A DNA stretch of 8,110 bases from Cellvibrionales bacterium UBA1969 (lineage in GTDB: Bacteria > Pseudomonadota > Gammaproteobacteria > Pseudomonadales > UBA7434). The stretch is taken from positions 747 through 8,856 of the forward strand of contig DDDX01000012.1 of assembly GCA_002339085.1 (NCBI GenBank), written 5' to 3'. The notes below the pieces were generated by a model that worked only from the letters and a program-made list of their open reading frames with translations, had not been told where the DNA came from and did not search any database. Both the position numbers and the translations under genes were made by a program. How positions within the stretch are numbered: position 1 is the first letter of the stretch; every line of letters starts with the position of its first letter. Positions 1-6,692 of the stretch are shown here, piece after piece.

Positions 1-225
1 GCTATAGGTCACAAACCTAATACTGAGATTTTCTCCCAACAACTGTCAATGAAAGATGGCTATCTGACCATTCATGGCGGCGCCGAAGGCAATGTAACAG
101 AAACGTCAACAAAAGGCGTATTTGCTGCCGGGGATGTTGCCGACCATGTCTACCGCCAAGCGGTAACCTCTGCAGGTGCTGGCTGCATGGCAGCCTTGGA
201 TGCAGAAAAATATCTCGATGATTAA
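1..225 (+). CDS. trxB: Thioredoxin reductase, C-terminal fragment (5' end outside window)
   Basis: The last 74 codons of a thioredoxin reductase are open from base 1 and end at TAA 223-225. This flavoenzyme uses NADPH to reduce thioredoxin in the cytoplasm. The fragment opens with AIGHKPNT, the end of the NADPH domain. It then carries the FAD-domain signature GVFAAGDV at fragment residues 39-46, with the Asp that contacts the FAD ribityl, and the C-terminal block YRQAVTSAGAGCMAALDAE, typical of TrxB. The redox CxxC lies upstream and is not visible. The gene sits 74 bases before aat on the same strand, as in Pseudomonas. Identification as TrxB rather than a more distant pyridine nucleotide-disulphide oxidoreductase is secure from the C-terminal block. 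The start is not in the window. Confidence 0.95.
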   Translation, partial: AIGHKPNTEIFSQQLSMKDGYLTIHGGAEGNVTETSTKGVFAAGDVADHVYRQAVTSAGAGCMAALDAEKYLDD

Positions 226-232
226 ACTATGA

Positions 233-261
233 TTGATTCCGCTAAGTTTAGCTATTTTAAT
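233..261 (+). promoter_or_regulatory. Candidate sigma70 promoter for aat-bpt
   Basis: A TTGATT hexamer (233-238) and a TTTAAT hexamer (256-261) are 17 bases apart in the 74-base gap between trxB and aat. The -10 matches consensus at 5 of 6 positions and the -35 at 4 of 6. A transcript would start near 268, about 30-40 bases before the aat start. A short imperfect hairpin (GCTA/TAGC, 241-252) lies inside the spacer. It could equally be read as a weak trxB terminator, followed by TATTTTAATT. Pattern match only. Confidence 0.3.
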
Positions 262-299
262 TCGTCATATTGAATAGAGCCTAATTGATCACATAAGGT

Positions 300-1058
300 A
301 TGTATTTGATGAACGCGGCAGAGCAACAAGCCTTCCCTCCTATAGAAGAAGCACTTGACGACCCTGATGGCTTGCTCGCGATAGGTGGCGACCTTTCCGT
401 ATCACGGTTAGTTGAGGCATATTCGCAAGGGATTTTTCCATGGTATGGAAATAATGAGCCTATTATGTGGTGGTCACCGAAATCTCGCGCGGCCATTGTG
501 CCCGGACAGGTTCATGTCTCGCGAAGTTTAAAGAAGACACTTCGGCAAAATGATTTCACCCTATCGATTAACCAGGAGTTCAATGCCGTTATTAACCATT
601 GCGCCTTAGCTCCCCGTGACACCGATGACACATGGATCACTGAAGACATGCTAGAAGCCTATAAGCAACTCCATCTTAGCGGTCACGCTCACTCATTTGA
701 AGTCTGGGATAAAGGCCAACTAATTGGCGGGCTTTATGGCATTGCATCGGGCAAGGTATTCTCTGGTGAATCCATGTTCCATTATAAAACAGATGCCTCG
801 AAAATTGCCTTTGTTTTCGCTTGCATTCATCTGCAAGCCAACAACTTCACCTTGCTTGATTGCCAAATACAAAATCCTCATCTTACCAGCCTGGGCGTCA
901 TAACACTATCAAGAGATGAGTTTAAGAGCTACCTACCAACCTGCAAAAACGAAATTAAAACCAGCCTCGAGGCAGCCATTAGTCCACATTGCAACTGGGA
1001 AAGCAATCACTTCGACAATTCACAAGGTTTACTGGAGCGAATTAATGAGCTTACTTAA
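300..1058 (+). CDS. aat: Leucyl/phenylalanyl-tRNA--protein transferase (Aat)
   Basis: Aat transfers Leu or Phe from aminoacyl-tRNA to proteins with N-terminal Lys or Arg, creating type-2 N-degrons for ClpS/ClpAP; it is cytoplasmic. The 252-residue product shows the family blocks in order: FPPIEEAL (12-19), DGLLAIGGDLS (23-33), GIFPW (44-48), WWSP (57-60), TWIT (111-114), HAHSFEVW (129-136), GGLYGI (143-148), FSGESMF (154-160) and LLDCQ (185-189). Asp187 and Gln189 match the E. coli Asp186/Gln188 active-site pair, and Glu157 matches the conserved Glu156. It is slightly longer than E. coli Aat (234) through a C-terminal tail. The start is uncertain. ATG 300 is the first possible in-frame start (a stop lies at 294-296), and its YLMN resembles the usual family N-terminus. 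However, the AAGG at 295-298 is spaced well only for the in-frame ATG at 309, which would give 249 aa. The gene overlaps bpt by 14 bases, implying translational coupling. Confidence 0.95.
   Translation: MYLMNAAEQQAFPPIEEALDDPDGLLAIGGDLSVSRLVEAYSQGIFPWYGNNEPIMWWSPKSRAAIVPGQVHVSRSLKKTLRQNDFTLSINQEFNAVINHCALAPRDTDDTWITEDMLEAYKQLHLSGHAHSFEVWDKGQLIGGLYGIASGKVFSGESMFHYKTDASKIAFVFACIHLQANNFTLLDCQIQNPHLTSLGVITLSRDEFKSYLPTCKNEIKTSLEAAISPHCNWESNHFDNSQGLLERINELT
1034..1037 (+). promoter_or_regulatory. Ribosome binding site fixing the bpt start
   Basis: GGAG lies inside the aat coding sequence, 7 bases before ATG 1045. It supports starting bpt at 1045 rather than at the upstream in-frame ATG 916, which lies deep inside aat. 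Confidence 0.7.
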
Positions 1059-1752
1059 TCACCTTAAGCTGTATACCACACTAGAGCATAGCTGCAGTTA
1101 CGATAAAGAGAAACAGGCAACAACTTTATTCGTTGACCCTAATGCCAAGGTGGATGATATAATTTACCGAGAGTTGACCGATATTGGGTTTAGGCGCTCA
1201 GGTAAACACTTTTATCGACCCCACTGTCGAAATTGCAGTGATTGCATCGCCACTCGTATTCCTGTTAAACAAGTCAGTCTAACTAAAAATCAAAAAAGGA
1301 TAATTAAGAAAAATAACGATGTCAGTTGCCAGCAAGTCTACTCAATTGATACTGATGAACATTACCACTTATTTGAGCAGTACATTGCTACGCGCCACAG
1401 TGATGGTGATATGTATCCTGCCACGCGCGAGCAATACCAAGAATTTCTCGTCGATGGTAATAGATTCAGCCACTACACCGAATACAGACTGAAAGACCAG
1501 TTAATCGCAGTTAATCTCGCTGACAAAATCGTCAATGGCCTATCCGCTATTTATACATTTTTTGATACTGAGCATGCTCGTCGAAGCTTAGGGAACTTTG
1601 CTATTTTAGAATTAATTGAAGAAACACGCAGACTGGGAGGTGATTTTCTCTATCTCGGTTACTGGATTAGTAACTGTCAAAAAATGAATTACAAAATTGA
1701 TTTTCGGCCGATGGAACTATTGATAAATGGAAAGTGGAAGCGCCTTGTTTAA
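1045..1752 (+). CDS. bpt: Aspartate/glutamate leucyltransferase (Bpt)
   Basis: Bpt (bacterial protein transferase, R-transferase fold, also annotated ate) attaches Leu from Leu-tRNA to proteins with N-terminal Asp or Glu, making them ClpS substrates. The 235-residue product has the family landmarks: EHSCSYD near the N-terminus (14-20), ATTLFVDP (25-32), FRRSG (49-53), FYRPHCRNCSDC (56-67, the conserved Cys cluster), ATRIPV (69-74), KNQKR (81-85), RHSDGDMYP (117-125), LSAIYTFFD (166-174), SLGNFAILELI (181-191) and YLGYWISNCQKMNYK (203-217), followed by FRPMELL. Length is normal for the family. The start at 1045 is chosen because the protein begins where relatives begin and has a GGAG seven bases upstream. 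Its start codon lies 14 bases before the aat end, so the two transferases are almost certainly co-transcribed and coupled. Nothing is missing that I can see. Confidence 0.95.
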   Translation: MSLLNHLKLYTTLEHSCSYDKEKQATTLFVDPNAKVDDIIYRELTDIGFRRSGKHFYRPHCRNCSDCIATRIPVKQVSLTKNQKRIIKKNNDVSCQQVYSIDTDEHYHLFEQYIATRHSDGDMYPATREQYQEFLVDGNRFSHYTEYRLKDQLIAVNLADKIVNGLSAIYTFFDTEHARRSLGNFAILELIEETRRLGGDFLYLGYWISNCQKMNYKIDFRPMELLINGKWKRLV

Positions 1753-1852
1753 ATTATTTAAATCAATCGCTTATGCGTTTATTTTATCAAGCTTTCGAGA
1801 ATGGAATACTAAAATAGTAACAGGTAATCCTTTTTTTAGCGATGACTACTAA
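1727..1852 (+). CDS. Possible 41-codon ORF overlapping the bpt 3' end (unrecognised)
   Basis: An uninterrupted ATG-to-TAA frame of 41 codons overlaps the last 26 bases of bpt in another frame and fills the first half of the bpt-infA gap. The predicted peptide begins MESGSALFKLFKSIAYAF and ends VTGNPFFSDDY. It has a short basic and hydrophobic N-terminal half and an aromatic, acidic C-terminus. I do not recognise a family. Support is weak: the only Shine-Dalgarno-like bases are GGA at 1713-1715, 11 bases upstream, and a 41-codon run in AT-rich DNA can arise by chance. In its favour, the sequence reads as plausible protein and the overlap arrangement mirrors aat-bpt. It may be a small coupled gene or spurious. 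Confidence 0.2.
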   Translation: MESGSALFKLFKSIAYAFILSSFREWNTKIVTGNPFFSDDY

Positions 1853-1946
1853 TTGGTATTTCCTCCTATGGACAGTAAGCCTCTAACTAAGGCAGAATGC
1901 CCCACAGTTTAAGCAGGACAAACATCACGAAGGTGGCAAATAAAGT

Positions 1947-2165
1947 ATGGCAAAAGAAGAAAATATTGAATTTGATGGTGAAGTCATAGATACCCTACCG
2001 AACACAACATTTAGGGTAAAGCTAGAAAATGGTCACACGATTACTGCTCATATCTCAGGGAAAATGCGTAAGAATTATATTCGAATTTTGACGGGAGATA
2101 AGGTCAAAGTTGAAATGACTCCCTATGACTTATCGAAGGGAAGAATTACCTTTAGAGCTCGTTAG
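1947..2165 (+). CDS. infA: Translation initiation factor IF-1
   Basis: IF-1 binds the A site of the 30S subunit during initiation and assists IF-2 and IF-3. The 72-residue product is the standard family length. It is an S1/OB-fold protein throughout, beginning MAKEENIEFDG and containing the conserved LPNTTFRVKLENGH (17-30), AHISGKMRKNYIRI (34-47) and GDKVKVEMTPYDL (50-62) blocks, and ending RITFRAR. It starts at ATG 1947; AGGTGG at 1931-1936, 10 bases upstream, is the best Shine-Dalgarno match. It lies 194 bases downstream of bpt and converges on clpA. In E. coli, aat, infA and clpA are also neighbours, but a Ser-tRNA gene sits between infA and clpA there; I see no tRNA here. Confidence 0.98.
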   Translation: MAKEENIEFDGEVIDTLPNTTFRVKLENGHTITAHISGKMRKNYIRILTGDKVKVEMTPYDLSKGRITFRAR

Positions 2166-2200
2166 CGGCATGAAGAATGACCTACACCAGAAACCCCAAG

Positions 2201-2222
2201 AAAGAAGCTTTAACACTTCTTT
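2201..2222. terminator. Weak candidate bidirectional terminator between infA and clpA
   Basis: AAAGAAG (2201-2207) and CTTCTTT (2216-2222) form a 7-bp stem with an 8-base loop, followed by one more T and flanked by A-rich sequence upstream. The convergent infA and clpA stops are 56 bases apart and the hairpin overlaps the clpA stop codon. Only two of seven pairs are G-C and there is no long U-tract, so it would be weak on either strand. Confidence 0.3.
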
Positions 2223-4480
2223 TAACAGACCTTCAGCACCAGAGCATCTTTACGAACAGTGATTTTAACCGTGCCGCCCTTTTCAGCCAAATCACCGAAT
2301 AAGACCAATTCTGCCAATGGCTTCTTCACGTATTGCTGAATTACGCGCGCCATCGGTCTAGCCCCCATATGGACGTCATAACCTTTCGCTAAAATCCACT
2401 TTCTGGCTTTAGCATCAACGTCCAACACCACTGCCTTATCATCCAGCTGCGTTTGCAACTCGATCAAGAATTTATCGACGACAGTAAGCACAATTTCTTC
2501 TTCAAGAGGAACAAACTGAATAATGGAGTCCAATCGATTTCTAAATTCAGGTGTAAATAAATTGTTTAACGCTTCCATCCCATCGGTACTATGATCCTGC
2601 TCAGTAAAACCAATACTTCGACGACTCATGGTGCGAGCACCGGCATTGGTCGTCATAATAAGAACTACATTTCGAAAATCCGCTTTGCGGCCATTATTAT
2701 CAGTTAAAGTGCCATGGTCCATGACCTGTAACAATAAGTTAAAAACTTCAGGATGCGCCTTCTCAATCTCATCGAGTAATACCACACAGTGGGGATTCTT
2801 AGTAACAGCATCGGTCAATAAGCCACCTTGATCAAAGCCAACATAACCAGGAGGCGCACCTATTAAGCGAGATACTGTATGACGCTCCATGTATTCAGAC
2901 ATATCAAAACGTAACAACTCCATGCCCATGATCGATGCTAACTGACTACTTACCTCAGTTTTACCCACGCCCGTTGGGCCGGCAAATAAAAATGAGCCAA
3001 TGGGTTTATCAGGAGAAGTTAGACCCGCACGCGAGAGCTTTATAGAACTGGCTAAGGCGTCAATGGCATTGTCTTGCCCGAATACCACTTGCTTGAGATT
3101 AGAGTCTAATTTAGCTAAGGCGGTGCGATCAGACGAGCTCACATGCTTAGGCGGAATGTGTGCAATTTTGGCAACAACCGTTTCAATTTCAGTCACGCCA
3201 ATTCTTTTCTTCCGCTTTGATTGAGGCATCAAGCGCTGATAGGCACCCGCTTCATCGATTACATCGATCGCCTTGTCGGGTAGAAAGCGTTCGTTAATAT
3301 AACGTGCACTTAAATCGGCAGCAGCTCTTAAAGCTTTATCGGTATATTGAATATCATGGTGAGATTCAAACTGAGTTTTGAGGCCTTTTAGAATTAAATA
3401 GGTATCATCAGGGCTGGGCTCATTGATGTCGATTTTCTGAAACCGACGCGATAATGCGCGATCTTTATCAAAAATAGCCCTATATTCTTGGAAAGTCGTC
3501 GAACCTAGACATCTCAATTCACCCGAACTCAACAGCGGCTTTAAAAGATTAGAGGCATCCATAACGCCACCAGAAGCGGCTCCTGCGCCAATAATGGTAT
3601 GAATCTCATCAATAAATAGCACCGAATCTTCACGCTTTTTAAGCTCTCCCAACAAGGCTTTAAAACGTTTCTCAAAATCTCCACGGTATTTAGTTCCGGC
3701 CAACAGAGCACCTAAATCTAAGGAATAAACGGTACTATCGGCTAATACTTCAGGGACATCGTCATCGATAATACGCTTTGCTAGACCTTCAGCGATAGCT
3801 GTTTTACCGACACCGGCCTCACCCACTAGTAATGGGTTATTTTTTCTACGTCTTGAAAGAATCTGCACTACACGCTCGACCTCACTTGCACGACCGATAA
3901 GGGGATCTATGCGGCCGAGGTCAGCCTCTTTATTTAAGTTGACCGCATAAGCATCAAGTGGATTTTGAGCAGCTCCTTCTTCGGAGCTAGACTCATCATG
4001 ATTTTGTTGGTGACTAGGCTCGCTGCTCGTGTCGTTTTGTCCAGCAATTTTAGAAATGCCATGGCTAATATAATTAACGATATCAATGCGGGCTACGCTC
4101 TGCTCTTTCAATAAATAAACAGCCTGGCTCTCTTGCTCGCTAAAAATTGCGACTAAAACGTTGGCCCCACTGACTTCTTTTTTGCCAGACGATTGAACAT
4201 GAAAGACGGCACGCTGCAGGACACGCTGAAAACCAAGCGTAGGCTGGGTATCGCGCTCTTGATCAGTTTCGGCAAGTAAAGGAGTCGTTGAATTAATAAA
4301 CTCAACAAGCGATTTGTTAAGCCGTTGGACTTCGACACCACAGGCCGTCAGAACATCACTAGCATCGTGGTTATCAAGCATAGCGAGCAATAAATGCTCT
4401 ACCGTCATAAATTCATGGCGCTTATTGCGCGCAATTTTGAAAGCACTATTCAGTGTTTCTTCAAGCTCTTTATTGAGCAT
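2222..4480 (-). CDS. clpA: ATP-dependent Clp protease ATP-binding subunit ClpA
   Basis: ClpA is the hexameric AAA+ unfoldase that feeds proteins, including N-degron substrates delivered by ClpS, into the ClpP peptidase. The 752-residue product (E. coli 758) has an N-domain at about 1-145, which docks ClpS, then an acidic/Ser/Gln-rich linker at about 148-172. D1 follows with Walker A GEAGVGKT (220-227), Walker B VLFIDEIH (287-294) and the LSRRF arginine-finger segment (343-347). D2 has Walker A GPTGVGKT (501-508), Walker B VVLLDEIEK (566-574) and sensor-2 GARP (706-709). The ClpP-docking loop reads IGF at 623-625, where E. coli ClpA has IGL. ATG 4480 is chosen because MLNKELEETLN matches E. 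coli MLNQELE and GAGGG (4487-4491) lies six bases upstream. The in-frame TTG at 4486 directly abuts that site and is rejected. clpS lies 33 bases upstream on the same strand. Confidence 0.97.
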   Translation of the reverse strand: MLNKELEETLNSAFKIARNKRHEFMTVEHLLLAMLDNHDASDVLTACGVEVQRLNKSLVEFINSTTPLLAETDQERDTQPTLGFQRVLQRAVFHVQSSGKKEVSGANVLVAIFSEQESQAVYLLKEQSVARIDIVNYISHGISKIAGQNDTSSEPSHQQNHDESSSEEGAAQNPLDAYAVNLNKEADLGRIDPLIGRASEVERVVQILSRRRKNNPLLVGEAGVGKTAIAEGLAKRIIDDDVPEVLADSTVYSLDLGALLAGTKYRGDFEKRFKALLGELKKREDSVLFIDEIHTIIGAGAASGGVMDASNLLKPLLSSGELRCLGSTTFQEYRAIFDKDRALSRRFQKIDINEPSPDDTYLILKGLKTQFESHHDIQYTDKALRAAADLSARYINERFLPDKAIDVIDEAGAYQRLMPQSKRKKRIGVTEIETVVAKIAHIPPKHVSSSDRTALAKLDSNLKQVVFGQDNAIDALASSIKLSRAGLTSPDKPIGSFLFAGPTGVGKTEVSSQLASIMGMELLRFDMSEYMERHTVSRLIGAPPGYVGFDQGGLLTDAVTKNPHCVVLLDEIEKAHPEVFNLLLQVMDHGTLTDNNGRKADFRNVVLIMTTNAGARTMSRRSIGFTEQDHSTDGMEALNNLFTPEFRNRLDSIIQFVPLEEEIVLTVVDKFLIELQTQLDDKAVVLDVDAKARKWILAKGYDVHMGARPMARVIQQYVKKPLAELVLFGDLAEKGGTVKITVRKDALVLKVC

Positions 4481-4486
4481 GGTCAA

Positions 4487-4491
4487 CCCTC
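4487..4491 (-). promoter_or_regulatory. Ribosome binding site fixing the clpA start
   Basis: GAGGG on the minus strand ends six bases before ATG 4480. It lies in the 33-base clpS-clpA gap, so clpA has its own initiation site within the clpSA transcript. Confidence 0.7.
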
Positions 4492-4513
4492 AAACATCAA
4501 AAAACTGTTAAAA

Positions 4514-4888
4514 TCACTCTTCTTTAAATGACTCTATTTCACACAGTAATGGATGCTGGCTTTCTCGCGCATATTGGTTAACTTGCGCAGCCTTTGTCTC
4601 AGCGATATCTCGAGTATAAGAACCGCATACTGCCTTGCCCATTGTATGGACGGTTAACATGACGCGTGTTGCTGCTTCTCGATCTTTGTTGAAAAAAGTT
4701 TCCAACACTTCGACGACAAATTCCATCGGTGTAAAATCATCATTGAACATGACCACATTGTACATAGAAGGAATTTCTAACTTGGGCTCTTCTGGCGCAA
4801 GCAGAACATCCTCATCATGCTCAATGTCAACTTTATCACTGCTCATTAATAAGGGTAGTTGAAATTTAGAATTTTGAGAGTCTTTCAT
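4514..4888 (-). CDS. clpS: ClpS, N-degron adaptor for ClpAP
   Basis: ClpS binds proteins bearing N-terminal Leu, Phe, Tyr or Trp and hands them to the ClpA N-domain; it can also modulate other ClpA substrates. The 124-residue product has an acidic, probably disordered N-terminal extension of about 40 residues, then the core from PSMYNVVMFNDDFTPMEFV. The ligand-pocket residues are present: Asn49, Asp50, Asp51, Thr53, Met55 and His81, matching E. coli Asn34, Asp35, Asp36, Thr38, Met40 and His66. The CGSYTRDIAETKA and YARESQHPLLCEIE blocks follow. ATG 4888 is preferred. An in-frame TTG at 4912 would add eight residues and an ATG at 4846 would remove 14. None of the three has a strong Shine-Dalgarno; an A8 run immediately precedes ATG 4888. 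It is the first gene of the clpS-clpA operon and divergent from cspD. Confidence 0.96.
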   Translation of the reverse strand: MKDSQNSKFQLPLLMSSDKVDIEHDEDVLLAPEEPKLEIPSMYNVVMFNDDFTPMEFVVEVLETFFNKDREAATRVMLTVHTMGKAVCGSYTRDIAETKAAQVNQYARESQHPLLCEIESFKEE

Positions 4889-5101
4889 GTTTTTTTTACC
4901 AGAAAAATTCAAATACGTTTTATATCATACACTTTATTTGATCCACGTTCCCTAGCGTTTTTACTTGACTAATGCCGCTATAAGAGTTAAAAAGGAAGTC
5001 TACATTAAATTGTAAAAAAGCTAAGTTACTGAATATTATAAAAATAAGTGTGATTCATCCCCGCGATGACCTCAAAAGGCTTTCAATTTAAAGGTGTTCT
5101 T
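4889..5101. promoter_or_regulatory. Divergent clpS/cspD promoter region
   Basis: This 213-base, AT-rich region contains no gene I can support. Candidate plus-strand promoters for cspD are TTGACT (4965-4970) with TAAAAA (4988-4993), spacer 17, and TTGTAA (5010-5015) with TATTAT (5034-5039), spacer 18. They would give leaders of roughly 100 and 55 bases; long leaders are common in cold-shock genes. For clpS, the minus strand has TATGAT (4924-4929) and TATAAA-like -10 elements but no convincing -35. All are pattern matches without experimental support. Confidence 0.4.
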
Positions 5102-5398
5102 ATGCAAACCGGCGTAGTTAAATGGTTTAATAATGCAAAAGGCTATGGCTTCATCTTGTCTGACATTGGGCATGTCGATATTTTTGCCCACTATTCAGCC
5201 ATTGAAATGGAAGGTTACCGGACCCTCAAAGCAGGTCAATGCGTATCCTATGAAACCGTTGACGGAGCAAAGGGCTTGCATGCATCACATATAAAATTGC
5301 TAGAAACTGTCCATGTTCCTACTGCTCAATTTAACGACAATAAACAGGCGGAACCTACCAAGCGAAGCAATCTTAGTGAAAGCGCCGAAACCACATAA
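5102..5398 (+). CDS. cspD: Cold-shock-domain protein, CspD type
   Basis: This is a small single-strand nucleic-acid-binding protein. In E. coli, CspD is induced in stationary phase and starvation rather than cold, and it inhibits replication. The 98-residue product has one cold-shock domain at about 1-68: VVKWFNNAKGYGFI (5-18) with RNP1 KGYGFI, and RNP2 as VDIFAHYSAI (25-34). The FNNAKGYGFI and AHYSAI variants fit CspD better than CspA. A polar tail of about 30 residues with no visible motif follows, making it longer than E. coli CspD (74). ATG 5102 is chosen because MQTGVVKWF is the family N-terminus and AAGGTG (5091-5096) sits five bases upstream. The in-frame ATG at 5066 would add 12 residues and lacks a ribosome binding site. 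It sits next to clpSA, as in Pseudomonas and E. coli, and its stop is only three bases from the convergent icd stop. Confidence 0.93.
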   Translation: MQTGVVKWFNNAKGYGFILSDIGHVDIFAHYSAIEMEGYRTLKAGQCVSYETVDGAKGLHASHIKLLETVHVPTAQFNDNKQAEPTKRSNLSESAETT

Positions 5399-5401
5399 AT
5401 A

Positions 5402-6658
5402 TCAGCCCATATGCTTGATAATCGCATCACCAAACTCTGACGATTTAAGTAAAGTCGCATCATCCATTAAGCGATCAAAGTCATAAGTCACAGTTTTTGC
5501 ATTAATGGCACCTTCAACGCCAGAAATAACCAAATCGGCAGCCTCGTTCCAACCTAAATGCCTTAACATCATTTCTGCTGATAAAATAACCGAACCAGGG
5601 TTCACCTTATCCTGACCCGCATACTTCGGAGCAGTACCATGAGTTGCTTCAAATAAAGCAATATCATCGGACAAATTAGCGCCGGGTGCGATACCTATAC
5701 CGCCCACTTGAGCCGCTAAGGCATCAGAAATATAGTCACCATTAAGATTCAGTGTGGCAATGACGCTGTATTCGTCAGGTCTGAGTAATATCTGTTGCAG
5801 CATCGCATCAGCAATCACATCTTTAACGATAATTTGCTTGCCAGTATTCGGGTTATTAAGCGTCATCCACGGACCACCGTCGAGGAGCTCAGCGCCAAAT
5901 TCCTCTTGCGCGAGTTCATAGCCCCAATCTTTAAAAGCGCCTTCAGTAAACTTCATGATATTGCCCTTGTGAACCAAAGTTACTGACGGCAAATCTTGAT
6001 CAATACAGTATTGAATCGCTTTGCGGACTAAGCGCTTAGTTCCTTGAGAAGACACTGGCTTCACACCGATGCCACAATTTTCAGGAAATCGAATTTTTGA
6101 CACTCCCATTTCATCACGGAAAAAAGCAATGACCTTATCAGCCTCTTCAGTGCCTGCACGCCACTCGATACCCGCATAGATATCTTCAGAGTTTTCGCGA
6201 AAGATGACCATGTCAGTTTTTTCAGGCTCTTTAACAGGTGAAGGTACGCCAGTAAACCAACGAACAGGTCGCTGGCAAACATAAAGATCAAGCTCCTGTC
6301 TTAAAGCAACGTTAAGCGAACGAAAACCGCCACCGACAGGAGTTGTAAGAGGCCCTTTAATGGCTACTTTATATTCACGAATAGCATCTAATGTCTCTGC
6401 GGGAAACCAATCGCCCTCATACTTTTCAGCCGCTTTTTCGCCATTGTAAATTTCCATCCAAGCAATCGAACGTTGACCACCATAGGCCTTCTCAACTGCG
6501 GCGTCAGTCACGGATAACATTGGCGGGGTTACATCAACACCAATGCCATCACCCTCGATATAGGGAATAATAGGCCGATTGGGAACGGTGATACTGCCGT
6601 CGGCGTTAGTTATGATTTTAGCGCCATCAGCCGGCACAACAATATGTTGGTATCCCAT
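5402..6658 (-). CDS. icd: NADP-dependent isocitrate dehydrogenase
   Basis: This enzyme oxidatively decarboxylates isocitrate to 2-oxoglutarate with NADP+ in the TCA cycle; it is a cytoplasmic homodimer. The 418-residue product is the E. coli-type dimeric enzyme (416), and residues map with a +1 offset. Isocitrate-binding residues are Ser114, Asn116, Arg120, Arg130 and Arg154. The catalytic pair is Tyr161 and Lys231, and the metal ligands are Asp308 and Asp312. The NADP-selecting residues are His340, Lys345, Tyr346, Tyr392 and Arg396, so NADP+ use is well supported. Ser114 is in the RSLNV context phosphorylated by AceK in enterics; whether AceK exists here is unknown. ATG 6658 is chosen because MGYQHIVVPA is the family start and GGAG (6666-6669) lies seven bases upstream. 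An in-frame upstream ATG at 6682 is rejected. Confidence 0.97.
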   Translation of the reverse strand: MGYQHIVVPADGAKIITNADGSITVPNRPIIPYIEGDGIGVDVTPPMLSVTDAAVEKAYGGQRSIAWMEIYNGEKAAEKYEGDWFPAETLDAIREYKVAIKGPLTTPVGGGFRSLNVALRQELDLYVCQRPVRWFTGVPSPVKEPEKTDMVIFRENSEDIYAGIEWRAGTEEADKVIAFFRDEMGVSKIRFPENCGIGVKPVSSQGTKRLVRKAIQYCIDQDLPSVTLVHKGNIMKFTEGAFKDWGYELAQEEFGAELLDGGPWMTLNNPNTGKQIIVKDVIADAMLQQILLRPDEYSVIATLNLNGDYISDALAAQVGGIGIAPGANLSDDIALFEATHGTAPKYAGQDKVNPGSVILSAEMMLRHLGWNEAADLVISGVEGAINAKTVTYDFDRLMDDATLLKSSEFGDAIIKHMG

Positions 6659-6692
6659 AGAAAATCTCCGTATAACGTTCAATGTTTAAGGG

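Noticed and set aside
916..1044. In-frame extension of bpt back to ATG 916
   Set aside because: It lies inside aat in another frame, has no ribosome binding site, and the added 43 residues have no counterpart in the Bpt family. ATG 1045 has GGAG seven bases upstream.
1862..1867. Perfect AGGAGG on the minus strand in the bpt-infA gap
   Set aside because: No ATG, GTG or TTG follows at usable spacing and the frames close quickly, so it does not mark a minus-strand gene.
2166..2221. Possible tRNA between infA and clpA, as in E. coli (serW)
   Set aside because: The gap is only 56 bases and contains no cloverleaf or T-loop sequence.
2628..3224. Plus-strand open frames of 60-75 codons opposite clpA
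   Set aside because: They are the antisense of conserved AAA+ coding sequence, have no family resemblance and follow clpA codon constraints.
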